Shown here: piece after piece, positions 35,461 through 42,989 of the stretch
Layout of the letters: every line of letters begins with the position of its first letter
Numbering within the stretch: position 1 is the first letter of the stretch
The notes under the pieces: model-generated
Told to the model about the DNA's origin: nothing
Databases searched by the model: none
Seen by the model: the letters and a program-made list of their open reading frames with translations, nothing else
From: Aliikangiella sp965214955
GTDB lineage: Bacteria; Pseudomonadota; Gammaproteobacteria; Enterobacterales; Kangiellaceae
Assembly (NCBI GenBank): GCA_965214955.1
Contig: CBDCCU010000009.1
Location: forward strand, 124,001-188,000
DNA: 64,000 bases
Direction: 5' to 3'
Position numbers and translations under genes: made by a program

Positions 35461-35542
35461 GTTTTTACCGCTTCATCAATCAAAATAACTACACTAACCC
35501 ATCACTCAATCTGAGTTTATCGAAAGGTATTTTAATTCCCCC

Positions 35543-35885
35543 GCTCACCTTGAGCTTGTCGAAGGGTACTTTAACTCCCTCGTTCACCCTGAGCTTGTCG
35601 AAAGGTACTTTAACTCACTCGCTCACCCTGAGCTTGTCGAAAGGTACTTTAACTCACTCGTTCACCCTGAGCTTGTCGAAAGGTACTTTAACTCACTCGT
35701 TCACCCTGAGCTTGTCGAAGGGTATTTTAACTCCCCCGTTCACCCTGAGCTTGTCGAAGGATATTTTAACTCCCCCGTTCACCCTGAGCTTGTCGAAGGA
35801 TACTTTAACTCCCTCGCTCACCCTGAGCTTGTCGAAAGGTATTTTAACTCCCCCGTTCACCTTGAGCTTGTCGAAGGGTATTTAC
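35543..35885 (+). repeat. 39-bp tandem repeat array, nine units
   Basis: Nine head-to-tail units begin at 35543, 35582, 35621, 35660, 35699, 35738, 35777, 35816 and 35855. Each is 39 bp, with core TTCACCCTGAGCTTGTCGAA followed by a variable RGGTAYTTTAACTC spacer. A degenerate tenth copy precedes (about 35508-35541). The core can fold (ACCCT/AGGGT arms). Because 39 is divisible by three, one frame stays open for 134 codons with a 13-residue repeat (LSLSKGTLTHSFT). I regard that frame as fortuitous because its TTG start lies within the array and has no ribosome site. Confidence 0.95.
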
Positions 35886-36095
35886 GCTAAATTCGCCTCC
35901 GCAATTCCTATTTTTCGATTGATAAGTTGTATTAATGATCCACTAACTAAATGAAGTAACTATGAAAAGGGGGCAAAAGATCACTTTTGGGAATATTTGT
36001 GTGCCTGTGATTCAACTTCACCACAGACTCAAAATGATTTAATAACTAGCACAAGTAATTCGGCGGCAGCTACACCGCCGAAAATAAATTTCTGC
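35886..36095. other. Spacer between repeat array and S9 peptidase
   Basis: Non-coding as far as I can see, except for the hairpin after the peptidase stop listed separately. Confidence 0.5.
36059..36082 (-). terminator. Hairpin after the S9 peptidase gene
   Basis: Perfect 8-bp GC-rich stem TTCGGCGG/CCGCCGAA with 8-nt loop, 13 bp past the stop codon. No U-tract follows on the minus strand, so it may be a 3' stabiliser instead of an intrinsic terminator. Confidence 0.45.
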
Positions 36096-38153
36096 CTACT
36101 TCGCTTTTTCTTCATCCTTTGTGTTATCACTTTTCTCTGTTTTAGCATCCTTGTCATCTTTTTCAGGAATACCCACGGTAGAGAAGTTAGGTTTTTCATC
36201 CTCAAATAAATAATGACTGAACCATGCATTAAGATGAGTTCTCACTGCCATCAATGATTTTGGATTACCAGGACCATGCCCCATTCCTTTATAAACGACC
36301 ATTGGCGCTTCAACTCCAACATCAATTAATCCTTGGCGCAACTCATACGCGTTGGCTAGTGGTACTCGGCGGTCATTTTCGCCATGTTGAATAAGTACGG
36401 GGGTTTTTGCCCTGTCCAAATAAGTTATTGGCGATGTTTTTCGGTAAATGTCATTGTCTTCAACCGGAGTTTTTCCAAAGTATTCTACGGTAAACAAGGT
36501 AATATCAGTATTGTAGTAGTAGGTCTTCCAATTTGAGATCCCTGCGCCCATGTGAGCAACCGTACACCGATCAGAGTAAGTGGCTAGCATTGCTGAAATA
36601 TGTCCGCCTTGGCTCCAACCCAAGCAACCAATTTTGCTCTCATCTACATAGCCTTTACCGATCAGATGGTTAATTCCAGCAATAATATCAGTTGCAGGTC
36701 CAACACCTAGATTACGCCAGTTCAACCTTCTGAAGGCTTCTCCATAACCATTGCTGCCTCGATAGTTGGTTTGCAAAAGGATAGCGCCGCGTCCTACCCA
36801 TTCATCAAAAGGATATAACCCAGCCATTCTCGATAAATCAGGTCTATCATAAGATGTTGGCCCACCGTGGGTCACTACAAACAATGGGTACTTTTTCTTG
36901 GGATCAAAATCTTTTGGCGTCATTAATACGCCTTCTATATCAGCGCCGTCTTCAGCTTTCCATGAAATTAATTGTCTTTGAGCAATAATCAAATCTTCAA
37001 GCTGCTTAGAAAAATCTGTAAGTCTTCGAATCTTTTTACCTCTTTGAACGTAGAGCTCACTTAAACTAGAATCGGTTGCCGCTGAATAGATAATTGTTTT
37101 ACCTGAATTTGACATGCGGAACTGAGTAATCATTGCCTCTTTGTTTTTGGTGATACGTTGCGTTTTGCCCGACTTTGGATTAAGAGAGTAAATATGACTG
37201 CGCGTTTTAGTGTTGGCTGAAAAGAAAATTCCTTTGTCATTCCAAGCACTAAGATAAACGTTTTCATCAAAATCGGCAGTTAGTGCGCGGGGTGTTCCTC
37301 CCTTCATCGAAAGAACATAAGCAACATTGTTATATGCAAATCCCTTACTTGTGGTATAGACCACTTGACTGCCATCTGGAGAAATGATCGGACTTCCTTG
37401 AAGTCCATTGCTTTTATCCAGCACTTGAACCTTTTTTGATGCGACATCAACACGATATAAATCGAGTGTTTTTAATGTTGCCAGATCGGGTCTTTTCGCA
37501 GCGGTGAAAGCAATTTTCTTTCCATCGGCAGATAAGTCAAAATCGAAAACAGAAAAATCTTTACCACTCGTCACGGCCTCTATTTTTCCATCTAGCTTTA
37601 AATCTGAGGTTAACTTGACTACATATATATGTCGGTGAACTCCATCTGCCTGTACAACCTCGAAATCACCGAAGTGCTCTTTTCTGGCCTCTGCTTTTTT
37701 ATCTTTTGCAGGTGTCGCGATAAAGGCCATCAACTGGCCATCAGCAGAAAATTTAATATTGCCAAAGCCCTTCTCTTTTATTTCGATATATTGAGCTTCA
37801 CCACCATTGCGGCGCATAAAACCTAACTTGTTGTCGCGTTTAAAATATAGCCATTCGCCATTAGGTAGCCAGCCAAAATTAGCTACCGATTTGTCTCCAT
37901 AGGTTAGCTGAATGCTTTGAGCGGCCTTTACATTCAAAAGCCAAAGTTGGTTTAAAAATTGATTGTTTTCGATATCATTTTTTGATTTTCTAAATAGAAC
38001 ATTGTCGCCATCAGGTGATACAGAGAAGCCGCGCAACAGCTCGAATCCATTGATATCTTCTTCGGTTGGAATACGTTTTTCAGCAACCCCATAAAAAGAT
38101 AGTGTTAATAAGAATAGAGTAGAAAATGCCCTCAAAAGCACTTTAGTAGCCAT
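36096..38153 (-). CDS. Secreted S9-family prolyl-oligopeptidase-like peptidase
   Basis: A 685-aa exported serine peptidase. The signal peptide is residues 1-24 (cleavage near GVA). A seven-bladed beta-propeller (about 30-385) with WD40-like strands precedes the alpha/beta-hydrolase domain (about 400-655). The catalytic triad is Ser514 in GWSQGGH, Asp594 in GENDRRVP and His626 in GMGHGPG; the oxyanion region is VVTHGGP. The tail (about 655-685) is a Lys/Asp/Glu-rich extension not typical of the family. Dipeptidyl- or acylaminoacyl-peptidase activity is likely. Its promoter region carries one copy of the 89-bp direct repeat. Confidence 0.92.
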   Translation of the reverse strand: MATKVLLRAFSTLFLLTLSFYGVAEKRIPTEEDINGFELLRGFSVSPDGDNVLFRKSKNDIENNQFLNQLWLLNVKAAQSIQLTYGDKSVANFGWLPNGEWLYFKRDNKLGFMRRNGGEAQYIEIKEKGFGNIKFSADGQLMAFIATPAKDKKAEARKEHFGDFEVVQADGVHRHIYVVKLTSDLKLDGKIEAVTSGKDFSVFDFDLSADGKKIAFTAAKRPDLATLKTLDLYRVDVASKKVQVLDKSNGLQGSPIISPDGSQVVYTTSKGFAYNNVAYVLSMKGGTPRALTADFDENVYLSAWNDKGIFFSANTKTRSHIYSLNPKSGKTQRITKNKEAMITQFRMSNSGKTIIYSAATDSSLSELYVQRGKKIRRLTDFSKQLEDLIIAQRQLISWKAEDGADIEGVLMTPKDFDPKKKYPLFVVTHGGPTSYDRPDLSRMAGLYPFDEWVGRGAILLQTNYRGSNGYGEAFRRLNWRNLGVGPATDIIAGINHLIGKGYVDESKIGCLGWSQGGHISAMLATYSDRCTVAHMGAGISNWKTYYYNTDITLFTVEYFGKTPVEDNDIYRKTSPITYLDRAKTPVLIQHGENDRRVPLANAYELRQGLIDVGVEAPMVVYKGMGHGPGNPKSLMAVRTHLNAWFSHYLFEDEKPNFSTVGIPEKDDKDAKTEKSDNTKDEEKAK

Positions 38154-38211
38154 AGAAGTTCCTCTTGAAATTATTTTTTAGCAGTTAAAGCTGTGACTGT
38201 AGACAAGTTTT

Positions 38212-38300
38212 CAGATTTCCATACACTCACCATACCCACAATCACTCACAACAACAATAGTCAATCTCCTAAAACAATTAATGAAACGGCTGATTGTATT
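38212..38300. repeat. 89-bp direct repeat, copy A
   Basis: Matches 38965-39053 at 85 of 89 positions, same orientation, beginning CAGATTTCC and ending GGCTGATTGTATT. It lies upstream of the S9 peptidase start. The two copies are 753 bp apart and bracket the lipoprotein gene. Confidence 0.9.
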
Positions 38301-38373
38301 GAGTAATCTGTTTTAGCATTATGGTAAATTTAGACATACATGAGCACCTCTCCGTACACAATATTTCTATTCA

Positions 38374-38760
38374 TTATCCATTGCAGCGCTTAATCTCCCA
38401 AGTACCATTTATTAACGTATATTCTTTTTTCCTTGGAATTACATCAATAATCAACTCACATGTTTGTCCGCGATCTACGACTTCTACAATTCCACTTTCT
38501 ATCTCTAGATCATTGCCATTTACAAATAGATGAAATTTTTTCTTAGCGAATAATGAAGATTTTCTCCAAGCAATTACTTTAAAGTGATAAACATCTGGGT
38601 ATCCAAGATCAATTGGAACTCGGCTATCTTTAGGAAGCACAATTCGTACATACAATAGCTCTTCATCATATGAGTCAAGAAAGGCTTTTTCTTGCTTGGG
38701 ATTAACTGAACTACAACCAAATAAAAAGAAAATACTAAATATTATTGATATCCTAATCAT
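38374..38760 (-). CDS. Small predicted lipoprotein
   Basis: A 128-aa protein with a lipoprotein signal peptide: hydrophobic IRISIIFSIFFLF then lipobox LFGC (Cys16). The residue after Cys is Ser, so outer-membrane sorting is likely. The mature part is beta-rich and charged (VYHFKVIAWRKSS, KKKFHLFVNGNDLEI), with two further cysteines (CELII, IKRCNG). No family is recognised. It lies between the two copies of an 89-bp direct repeat, so it may have arrived or been duplicated with them. Confidence 0.65.
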   Translation of the reverse strand: MIRISIIFSIFFLFGCSSVNPKQEKAFLDSYDEELLYVRIVLPKDSRVPIDLGYPDVYHFKVIAWRKSSLFAKKKFHLFVNGNDLEIESGIVEVVDRGQTCELIIDVIPRKKEYTLINGTWEIKRCNG

Positions 38761-39108
38761 TCTTCCCTCTCTTTAAAAATTTAAAGGACATACTAAAAAA
38801 CAATACTATTCTATTCACACTAATCTCAATAATATTTTTTAGCTAGTTAGAACTTAACTGATTATTTCTTAAATTCCATATACTAGCGTTTCTCGGCCTA
38901 ACTGCTTTAGTTGGCTTTGCTTTTTTGAATTGCTGAGCAAATGACACACTCAAGGCTTATTGATCAGATTTCCAGACACTCACCATATCCACAATCACTC
39001 ACAACAACAATAGTCAATCTCCTAAAACAATTAATGAACTGGCTGATTGTATTTATTTGAGAGTGCTAGCATTATTAAATCTTTAATTACTCGGTTTAAG
39101 GACAAACC
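38761..39108. other. Non-coding stretch between lipoprotein and RAYT stub
   Basis: AT-rich 348 bp. It contains a terminator-like hairpin on the plus strand (GCCTAACT...AGTTGGC at 38896-38915, then TTTGCTTTTTT) with no gene in front of it, and copy B of the 89-bp repeat. It looks like the remains of a deleted gene. Confidence 0.45.
38965..39053. repeat. 89-bp direct repeat, copy B
   Basis: Second copy of the element at 38212-38300 (four mismatches). It lies 55 bp upstream of the truncated transposase start at 39109. Confidence 0.9.
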
Positions 39109-39180
39109 ATGGCTATTAGACGCTCTGAATTAATTGATAACGAAACCCCGGGCTTTTATCACTTATCTTCTCGTTGTGCG
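39109..39180 (+). pseudogene. N-terminal stub of a REP-associated (Y1) transposase
   Basis: The first 24 codons read MAIRRSELIDNETPGFYHLS then SRCA, the conserved N-terminus of one class of RAYT/Y1 transposases (RSxLI...TPxYYHxxSRCV). A ribosome site (AAGGA) precedes. After codon 24 the frame continues as unrelated hydrophobic sequence to 39390, and the HUH catalytic core is missing. It is a deletion remnant. Confidence 0.6.
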
Positions 39181-39330
39181 ATTACGGTAATTATCTTAAA
39201 AATTTATAATTTGATCCCCATAAACCTTAAATTAATCATCAAACGTATAAATCTAACGCAATTGATAATTATTTTTTATGGAAGTGCCTGTCTATGTTTA
39301 CTTCTTCATATATGTCTGACCTTTTTTAAG

Positions 39331-39359
39331 TTCAAAAATATTGCACTTGGTGCTATAGT
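39331..39359 (+). promoter_or_regulatory. Candidate promoter of the second toxin-antitoxin pair
   Basis: TTCAAA (39331-39336), 17-bp spacer, TATAGT (39354-39359). The -10 box matches consensus at five of six positions and lies 17 bp before the toxin start codon. Confidence 0.4.
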
Positions 39360-39376
39360 TAATAAGGGCTATATCA

Positions 39377-39751
39377 ATGAGAATATTTAAAACTAAATGG
39401 TTTACCAAGTGGGCAAAGAAAGAAAAATTACCAAATAGCTTATTAATTGCAGCCGTTGAGGAAATAGAGCAAGGATTGGTTGATGCCAACTTAGGTGGTC
39501 ATGTTATGAAAAAACGAGTGGCCTTATCAGGAAGAGGTAAAAGTGGTGGAGCTCGCACTATTATTGCTTATAAAGTTAAAGACAAAGCCTTTTTTATTTA
39601 CGGCTTCGCCAAAAACAAACGAGACAATATTGATGTAAAAGAGCTTCAAGCTTTGCAGGTATTAGCAACCGACTTGCTAAGTTACAGCGATAAGATGTTA
39701 ATCAGCGCAGTAAAAGACAACGAGTTAACCGAGGTAGAAAACGATGAATAA
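39377..39751 (+). CDS. RelE/HigB-like toxin (PF06296 type)
   Basis: A 124-aa protein of the RelE-like toxin family often paired with a NadS/HigA-type antitoxin: FKTKWFTKWAKKEKLPNSLL (about 4-23), GLVDANLGGHVMKKRVAL, GRGKSGGARTIIAYK and AFFIYGFAKNKRDNI. It likely cleaves ribosome-bound mRNA. Intact. It overlaps the antitoxin gene by 8 bp. Confidence 0.88.
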   Translation: MRIFKTKWFTKWAKKEKLPNSLLIAAVEEIEQGLVDANLGGHVMKKRVALSGRGKSGGARTIIAYKVKDKAFFIYGFAKNKRDNIDVKELQALQVLATDLLSYSDKMLISAVKDNELTEVENDE

Positions 39752-40049
39752 ATCAATCTTGGAAGTAGTACACGAAACAGCGCAAGGGCTACATAAATCT
39801 GGCGTTATGAACATCACTACACTGAGAGAAATAGAGTCGCTCTGTTTACCTCCAGTGAAAACATACACACCACAACAAATAAAACAAATTAGGCTGAAAT
39901 ACAAAGTCAGCCAACCAGTATTTGCCGAATACCTAAATATTAGTCCATCAACCATACAAAAATGGGAGAGTGGTCAAAAGCACCCAAATGGGCCATCACT
40001 AAAACTGCTGAATTTGGTTGAAAAGAAAGGCTTGGAAGTCATGGCATAG
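39744..40049 (+). CDS. XRE-family antitoxin (NadS/HigA-like)
   Basis: A 101-aa antitoxin with a C-terminal helix-turn-helix: YTPQQIKQIRLKYKVSQPVF then AEYLNISPSTIQKWESGQKH (about 41-80), typical of antitoxins downstream of PF06296 toxins. It would repress the pair and bind the toxin with its N-terminal part. It is the last island gene before 6S RNA. Confidence 0.88.
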   Translation: MNKSILEVVHETAQGLHKSGVMNITTLREIESLCLPPVKTYTPQQIKQIRLKYKVSQPVFAEYLNISPSTIQKWESGQKHPNGPSLKLLNLVEKKGLEVMA

Positions 40050-40052
40050 ACC

Positions 40053-40072
40053 AAACCTATTGATAAAGGTTT
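40053..40072 (+). terminator. Weak hairpin after the antitoxin gene
   Basis: AAACCT/AGGTTT with 8-nt loop, 3 bp past the stop, followed by ATATAATTATAATT. There is no clear U-run, so this is low confidence as a terminator. Confidence 0.3.
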
Positions 40073-40144
40073 ATATAATTATAATTAGAGTTGGGGAGAA
40101 GCTACTTTAACTTATTAATAATTAATATCTTTTCTGTCATTTAG

Positions 40145-40357
40145 AGAGTATCACCCGCTTTGCCGTTTGCTGGTCTCGCCCATGAACCCGGAGGTTCAGG
40201 GGGGAATTCCGTACTTAAATTAGGCTTTCCGATTTCCATAAATACCAAAGCATTTATGGCCGGACTTGCACACCATTAAGTAACAAGAGTTCCCAGAGAT
40301 CTAATTTATCGGCTCAAGGACTACATCAGCTTGGCGCACAAAGCAGGCGATGGGTAG
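40145..40357 (-). ncRNA. ssrS: 6S RNA
   Basis: The closing helix is a perfect 13-bp pairing of 40339-40351 (5' side, ATCGCCTGCTTTG) with 40150-40162 (3' side, CAAAGCGGGTGAT), with two G-U pairs. Between them are 6S hallmarks on the minus strand: CCTTGAGCCGATAAATT, the central-bubble region, and a GAACCTCCGGGTTC-type hairpin near the 3' part. It directly follows zapA, as in enterobacteria. 6S RNA mimics an open promoter, binds sigma-70 RNA polymerase and represses it in stationary phase. The exact ends are estimates. Confidence 0.85.
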
Positions 40358-40391
40358 AGTTTTGATCTAACTTAGAACGTTCACTCTAAGC

Positions 40392-40706
40392 TTATGTTAA
40401 CTCCATTTGTGCATTGGATGCTAGGGCAGAATCAATGTCTTCTTTTAACTGCTTGATTCTGTTATCAATTTTTTCATCGAGTTCGCTGTTGCCTGGCTCA
40501 CCGTGAAGCAATTCGAAGGCTAAATTAAGCGCTGCCATTACGGCAATTCTGTCCATGCCTAAAATTCGACCACCTGCTTTAATTTCGCGCATGCGATTAT
40601 CAAGCTCTTTGGCGGCTTTTTCGAGTTTTTCAACTTGGTCGGCGGGGCTAGAAACGTGGTATTCGTTACCTAAAATATAAACTGTAACGGGTTGAACATC
40701 GGCCAT
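40392..40706 (-). CDS. zapA: Cell division protein ZapA
   Basis: A 104-aa FtsZ-bundling protein: N-terminal VTVYILGNEYHVSSPADQVE (about 7-26), the globular head, then a C-terminal coiled coil (about 70-100). It stabilises the Z-ring at midcell. It follows the small coiled-coil gene by 3 bp and precedes 6S RNA, the conserved arrangement. Confidence 0.93.
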   Translation of the reverse strand: MADVQPVTVYILGNEYHVSSPADQVEKLEKAAKELDNRMREIKAGGRILGMDRIAVMAALNLAFELLHGEPGNSELDEKIDNRIKQLKEDIDSALASNAQMELT

Positions 40707-40709
40707 GAA

Positions 40710-40889
40710 TTAACCAAGCTCCTTTAGTTTTGTGATCATGGCTTCAATTTTTGAACTAGCAAGCTTGTTTTTTTCAATTAAGCCATCGCGGTCAACACGC
40801 AATTGCTGATTTTCTTTTTGCAGCGCTTGATAGCTTTGCAAAATCTTTGAAACACTAGTCTCAAGTTGTGAAAGATTTGAAGTATCCAT
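40710..40889 (-). CDS. ZapB-like small coiled-coil protein (TIGR02449 type)
   Basis: A 59-aa protein, entirely coiled coil: LSQLETSVSKILQSYQALQK, then ENQQLRVDRDGLIEKNKLA, ending MITKLKELG. This family is encoded directly upstream of zapA in many gammaproteobacteria and is thought to act with it in division. The stop is 3 bp before the zapA ATG, so the two are coupled. ATG at 40889. Confidence 0.85.
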   Translation of the reverse strand: MDTSNLSQLETSVSKILQSYQALQKENQQLRVDRDGLIEKNKLASSKIEAMITKLKELG

Positions 40890-41005
40890 GGCAAACTATT
40901 GTTTTTTAGAATGATTTTAATATAGAGCGCAACACCTTTCGGGTCAATGGTATAATCATTAAAATTAGTAAATATTCGCGAATATCCCTATTTTAAGGAA
41001 CCATT

Positions 41006-41584
41006 ATGGCAGTTATAGACGATTTTGATTACGAAGCCGCTGAAGAGCTACTAGCCGATGCCGATGTTGAAGTGAGTGCATCGGAACTACAAGGCATAAT
41101 TTGCGGTATGATGTCGGCAGGGCAAAAATTTGCTAATAACCAGTGGCAAACCAGCATTTTAGAAGTAGCTAGTGATTCTGGTGAAATGCCAACAGCGGTG
41201 TTAGATTCTATGCATCAATTAGCCCTTTGGACACAACAAGAAATGCGCCAACAAGATAGCCTTGCACCAATGTTATTGCCCGATGATAGTTATCCAACCG
41301 TTGATCAGCTTGAAGCCATTGTATTTTGGACTCAAGGCTTTTTATTAGGCTTCGGTTTAGAAATTGGTGATCAACCCATAGAAAGTAAAGATGTAAAAGA
41401 AGCCATCAACGACATTGCCGAAATTTCACAGTTAGCCATTGATGCTGACGATGACGAAGAAACGCAAATTGCTTTAACTACAGTCATTGAACATTTACGT
41501 GTTGCAGTACAGGTTATTTATTTAGATACCGTCGTTGCTAACAAAAAGCCAGAAATGGTTCCAGAAGATGAAACGCTGCATTAA
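41006..41584 (+). CDS. ygfB: UPF0149 / YgfB family protein
   Basis: A 192-aa acidic helical protein of the YgfB family: ELQGIICGMMSAGQ (about 28-41) and FWTQGFLLGFGL (about 111-122). In Pseudomonas a YgfB homologue affects ampDh3 expression and beta-lactam tolerance; the role here is not established. It heads the operon with pepP, ubiH and ubiI, divergent from the zapA cluster. Confidence 0.93.
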   Translation: MAVIDDFDYEAAEELLADADVEVSASELQGIICGMMSAGQKFANNQWQTSILEVASDSGEMPTAVLDSMHQLALWTQQEMRQQDSLAPMLLPDDSYPTVDQLEAIVFWTQGFLLGFGLEIGDQPIESKDVKEAINDIAEISQLAIDADDDEETQIALTTVIEHLRVAVQVIYLDTVVANKKPEMVPEDETLH

Positions 41585-41673
41585 TAATATCTGACTCTTG
41601 ATTTAAGCAGGTGTTATTCAGTTTTAGATAAACTAGAATAACCCCGCACAATTACCGAGGTAAAAGAATAACA

Positions 41674-42987
41674 ATGATTTCGAGAGCCGAGTTTGCAAAA
41701 CGCCGCCGCGCATTAATGGAGTTAATGGGTAATAACTCAATTGCCATTTTACCTTCGGCTAAAGAATCTTGCCGAAGCAGAGACACCGATTATCCATTTC
41801 GCCAAGATAGCGACTTTTTTTATCTCACAGGCTTTCCAGAGCCTAATGCTGTTTTAGTGCTCTTACCAGGCAGGGAACACGGTGAATATGTGATGTTCTG
41901 CCGCGAAAAAGATCAAAAAATGGAAACTTGGCACGGCAGGCGCGAAGGTCAAACTGGTGCTAAAAAGAACTATGGCTGTAATGATGCTTTTCCTATTGAT
42001 GATATTGACGAAATTCTGCCCGGATTAATGGAAGGGCGCGACCGTATTTATTATGAGTTTGGTAATCATACCGACTTTGATAATAGCATTATGGGCTGGA
42101 TCAACAGCATTAGGGCGCAAGTAAAAAAGGGTGCCCAGCCACCCGGAGAGCTTATTGATTTAAGCCACTTCTTACACGATATGCGCTTAATTAAAAGCAA
42201 AGCTGAAATTGCAGTGATGGAAAAAGCCGCACAAATTAGTGCTAACGCCCACATAAAAGCCATGCAACTTTGCAAGCCCAACTTAACCGAGCTTGATATT
42301 GAAGCCGAGCTTAAATATACCTTTGCCCGCCAAGGTGCAAGGTTTGAAGCTTATAATTCGATTGTGGCAGGTGGTGAAAACGCCTGTATTTTACATTATG
42401 TAGAAAGCACTGATGTACTTAATGATGGCGAGCTATTGCTAATAGATGCTGGTGCAGAACTCGAAGGTTATGCCTCGGATATTAGCCGAACCTTTCCTAT
42501 TAATGGTAAGTTTTCAAAAGAACAACGCGAAGCTTATCATTGGGTGTTAAAAGCCAATGAAGCCGCCATTAAGTCGGCTATAGCAGGCAACCCTTGGGAT
42601 GCACCCCATGAAACTGCAATTAGAGTGCTTACCGAAGGTTTAGTTGCCATGGGTATATTACAAGGCAATGTTGAAAAACTAGTAGAAGATAAAGCTTATT
42701 TACCTTTTTATATGCACAAAACAGGGCATTGGCTGGGGTTAGATGTTCACGATGTTGGTGACTACCTTCAAGAAGGAGAGCCACGCGAGCTTGCCGAAGG
42801 TATGGTGCTTACGGTTGAGCCTGGGCTTTATTTTGCTCCAAAAACTAAAGGGCTCGATAAAAAGTGGTGGGGCATAGGCATTCGCATAGAAGATGATATT
42901 TTGGTCACCAAAAAAGGTAATAAAAACCTTAGCCACTTAGTGCCTAAAGATCCTGACGAAATTGAAGCCTTAATGGCAAAAAATTAA
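41674..42987 (+). CDS. pepP: Xaa-Pro aminopeptidase P
   Basis: A 437-aa cytosolic metallopeptidase removing N-terminal residues before proline. An N-terminal creatinase-like domain (to about 170) precedes the pita-bread domain. The dinuclear Mn ligands are visible: Asp in LLIDAGAELEGY, Asp in YASDISRTFP, His in MHKTGHWLGLDVHD, Glu in TVEPGLYF and Glu in GIRIEDDIL. Full length. Confidence 0.96.
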   Translation: MISRAEFAKRRRALMELMGNNSIAILPSAKESCRSRDTDYPFRQDSDFFYLTGFPEPNAVLVLLPGREHGEYVMFCREKDQKMETWHGRREGQTGAKKNYGCNDAFPIDDIDEILPGLMEGRDRIYYEFGNHTDFDNSIMGWINSIRAQVKKGAQPPGELIDLSHFLHDMRLIKSKAEIAVMEKAAQISANAHIKAMQLCKPNLTELDIEAELKYTFARQGARFEAYNSIVAGGENACILHYVESTDVLNDGELLLIDAGAELEGYASDISRTFPINGKFSKEQREAYHWVLKANEAAIKSAIAGNPWDAPHETAIRVLTEGLVAMGILQGNVEKLVEDKAYLPFYMHKTGHWLGLDVHDVGDYLQEGEPRELAEGMVLTVEPGLYFAPKTKGLDKKWWGIGIRIEDDILVTKKGNKNLSHLVPKDPDEIEALMAKN

Positions 42988-42989
42988 CA

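Noticed and set aside
34166..35468. Possibility that the transposase belongs to a larger composite transposon with the S9 peptidase as cargo
   Set aside because: Only one IS copy is present and the 8-bp target duplication closes exactly around it.
35543..35885. CRISPR array
   Set aside because: The spacers between cores are nearly identical, not unique; there is no leader and there are no cas genes.
35550..35954. 134-codon ORF across the 39-bp tandem repeats (repetitive LSLSKGTLT protein)
   Set aside because: TTG start inside the repeat, no ribosome site, and openness explained by a unit length divisible by three. Kept as a repeat array.
38896..38930. Terminator of an unseen plus-strand gene
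   Set aside because: Hairpin and T-rich tail are present, but no coding frame precedes it; mentioned only as possible remains of a deleted gene.
38212..39053. Integron attC sites
   Set aside because: The 89-bp repeats lack the paired R/L boxes (RYYYAAC/GTTRRRY) and there is no integrase.
39181..39390. Hydrophobic continuation of the transposase stub as a membrane protein
   Set aside because: It follows a broken transposase N-terminus, has no start of its own, and overlaps the next toxin gene; read as a chance open frame.
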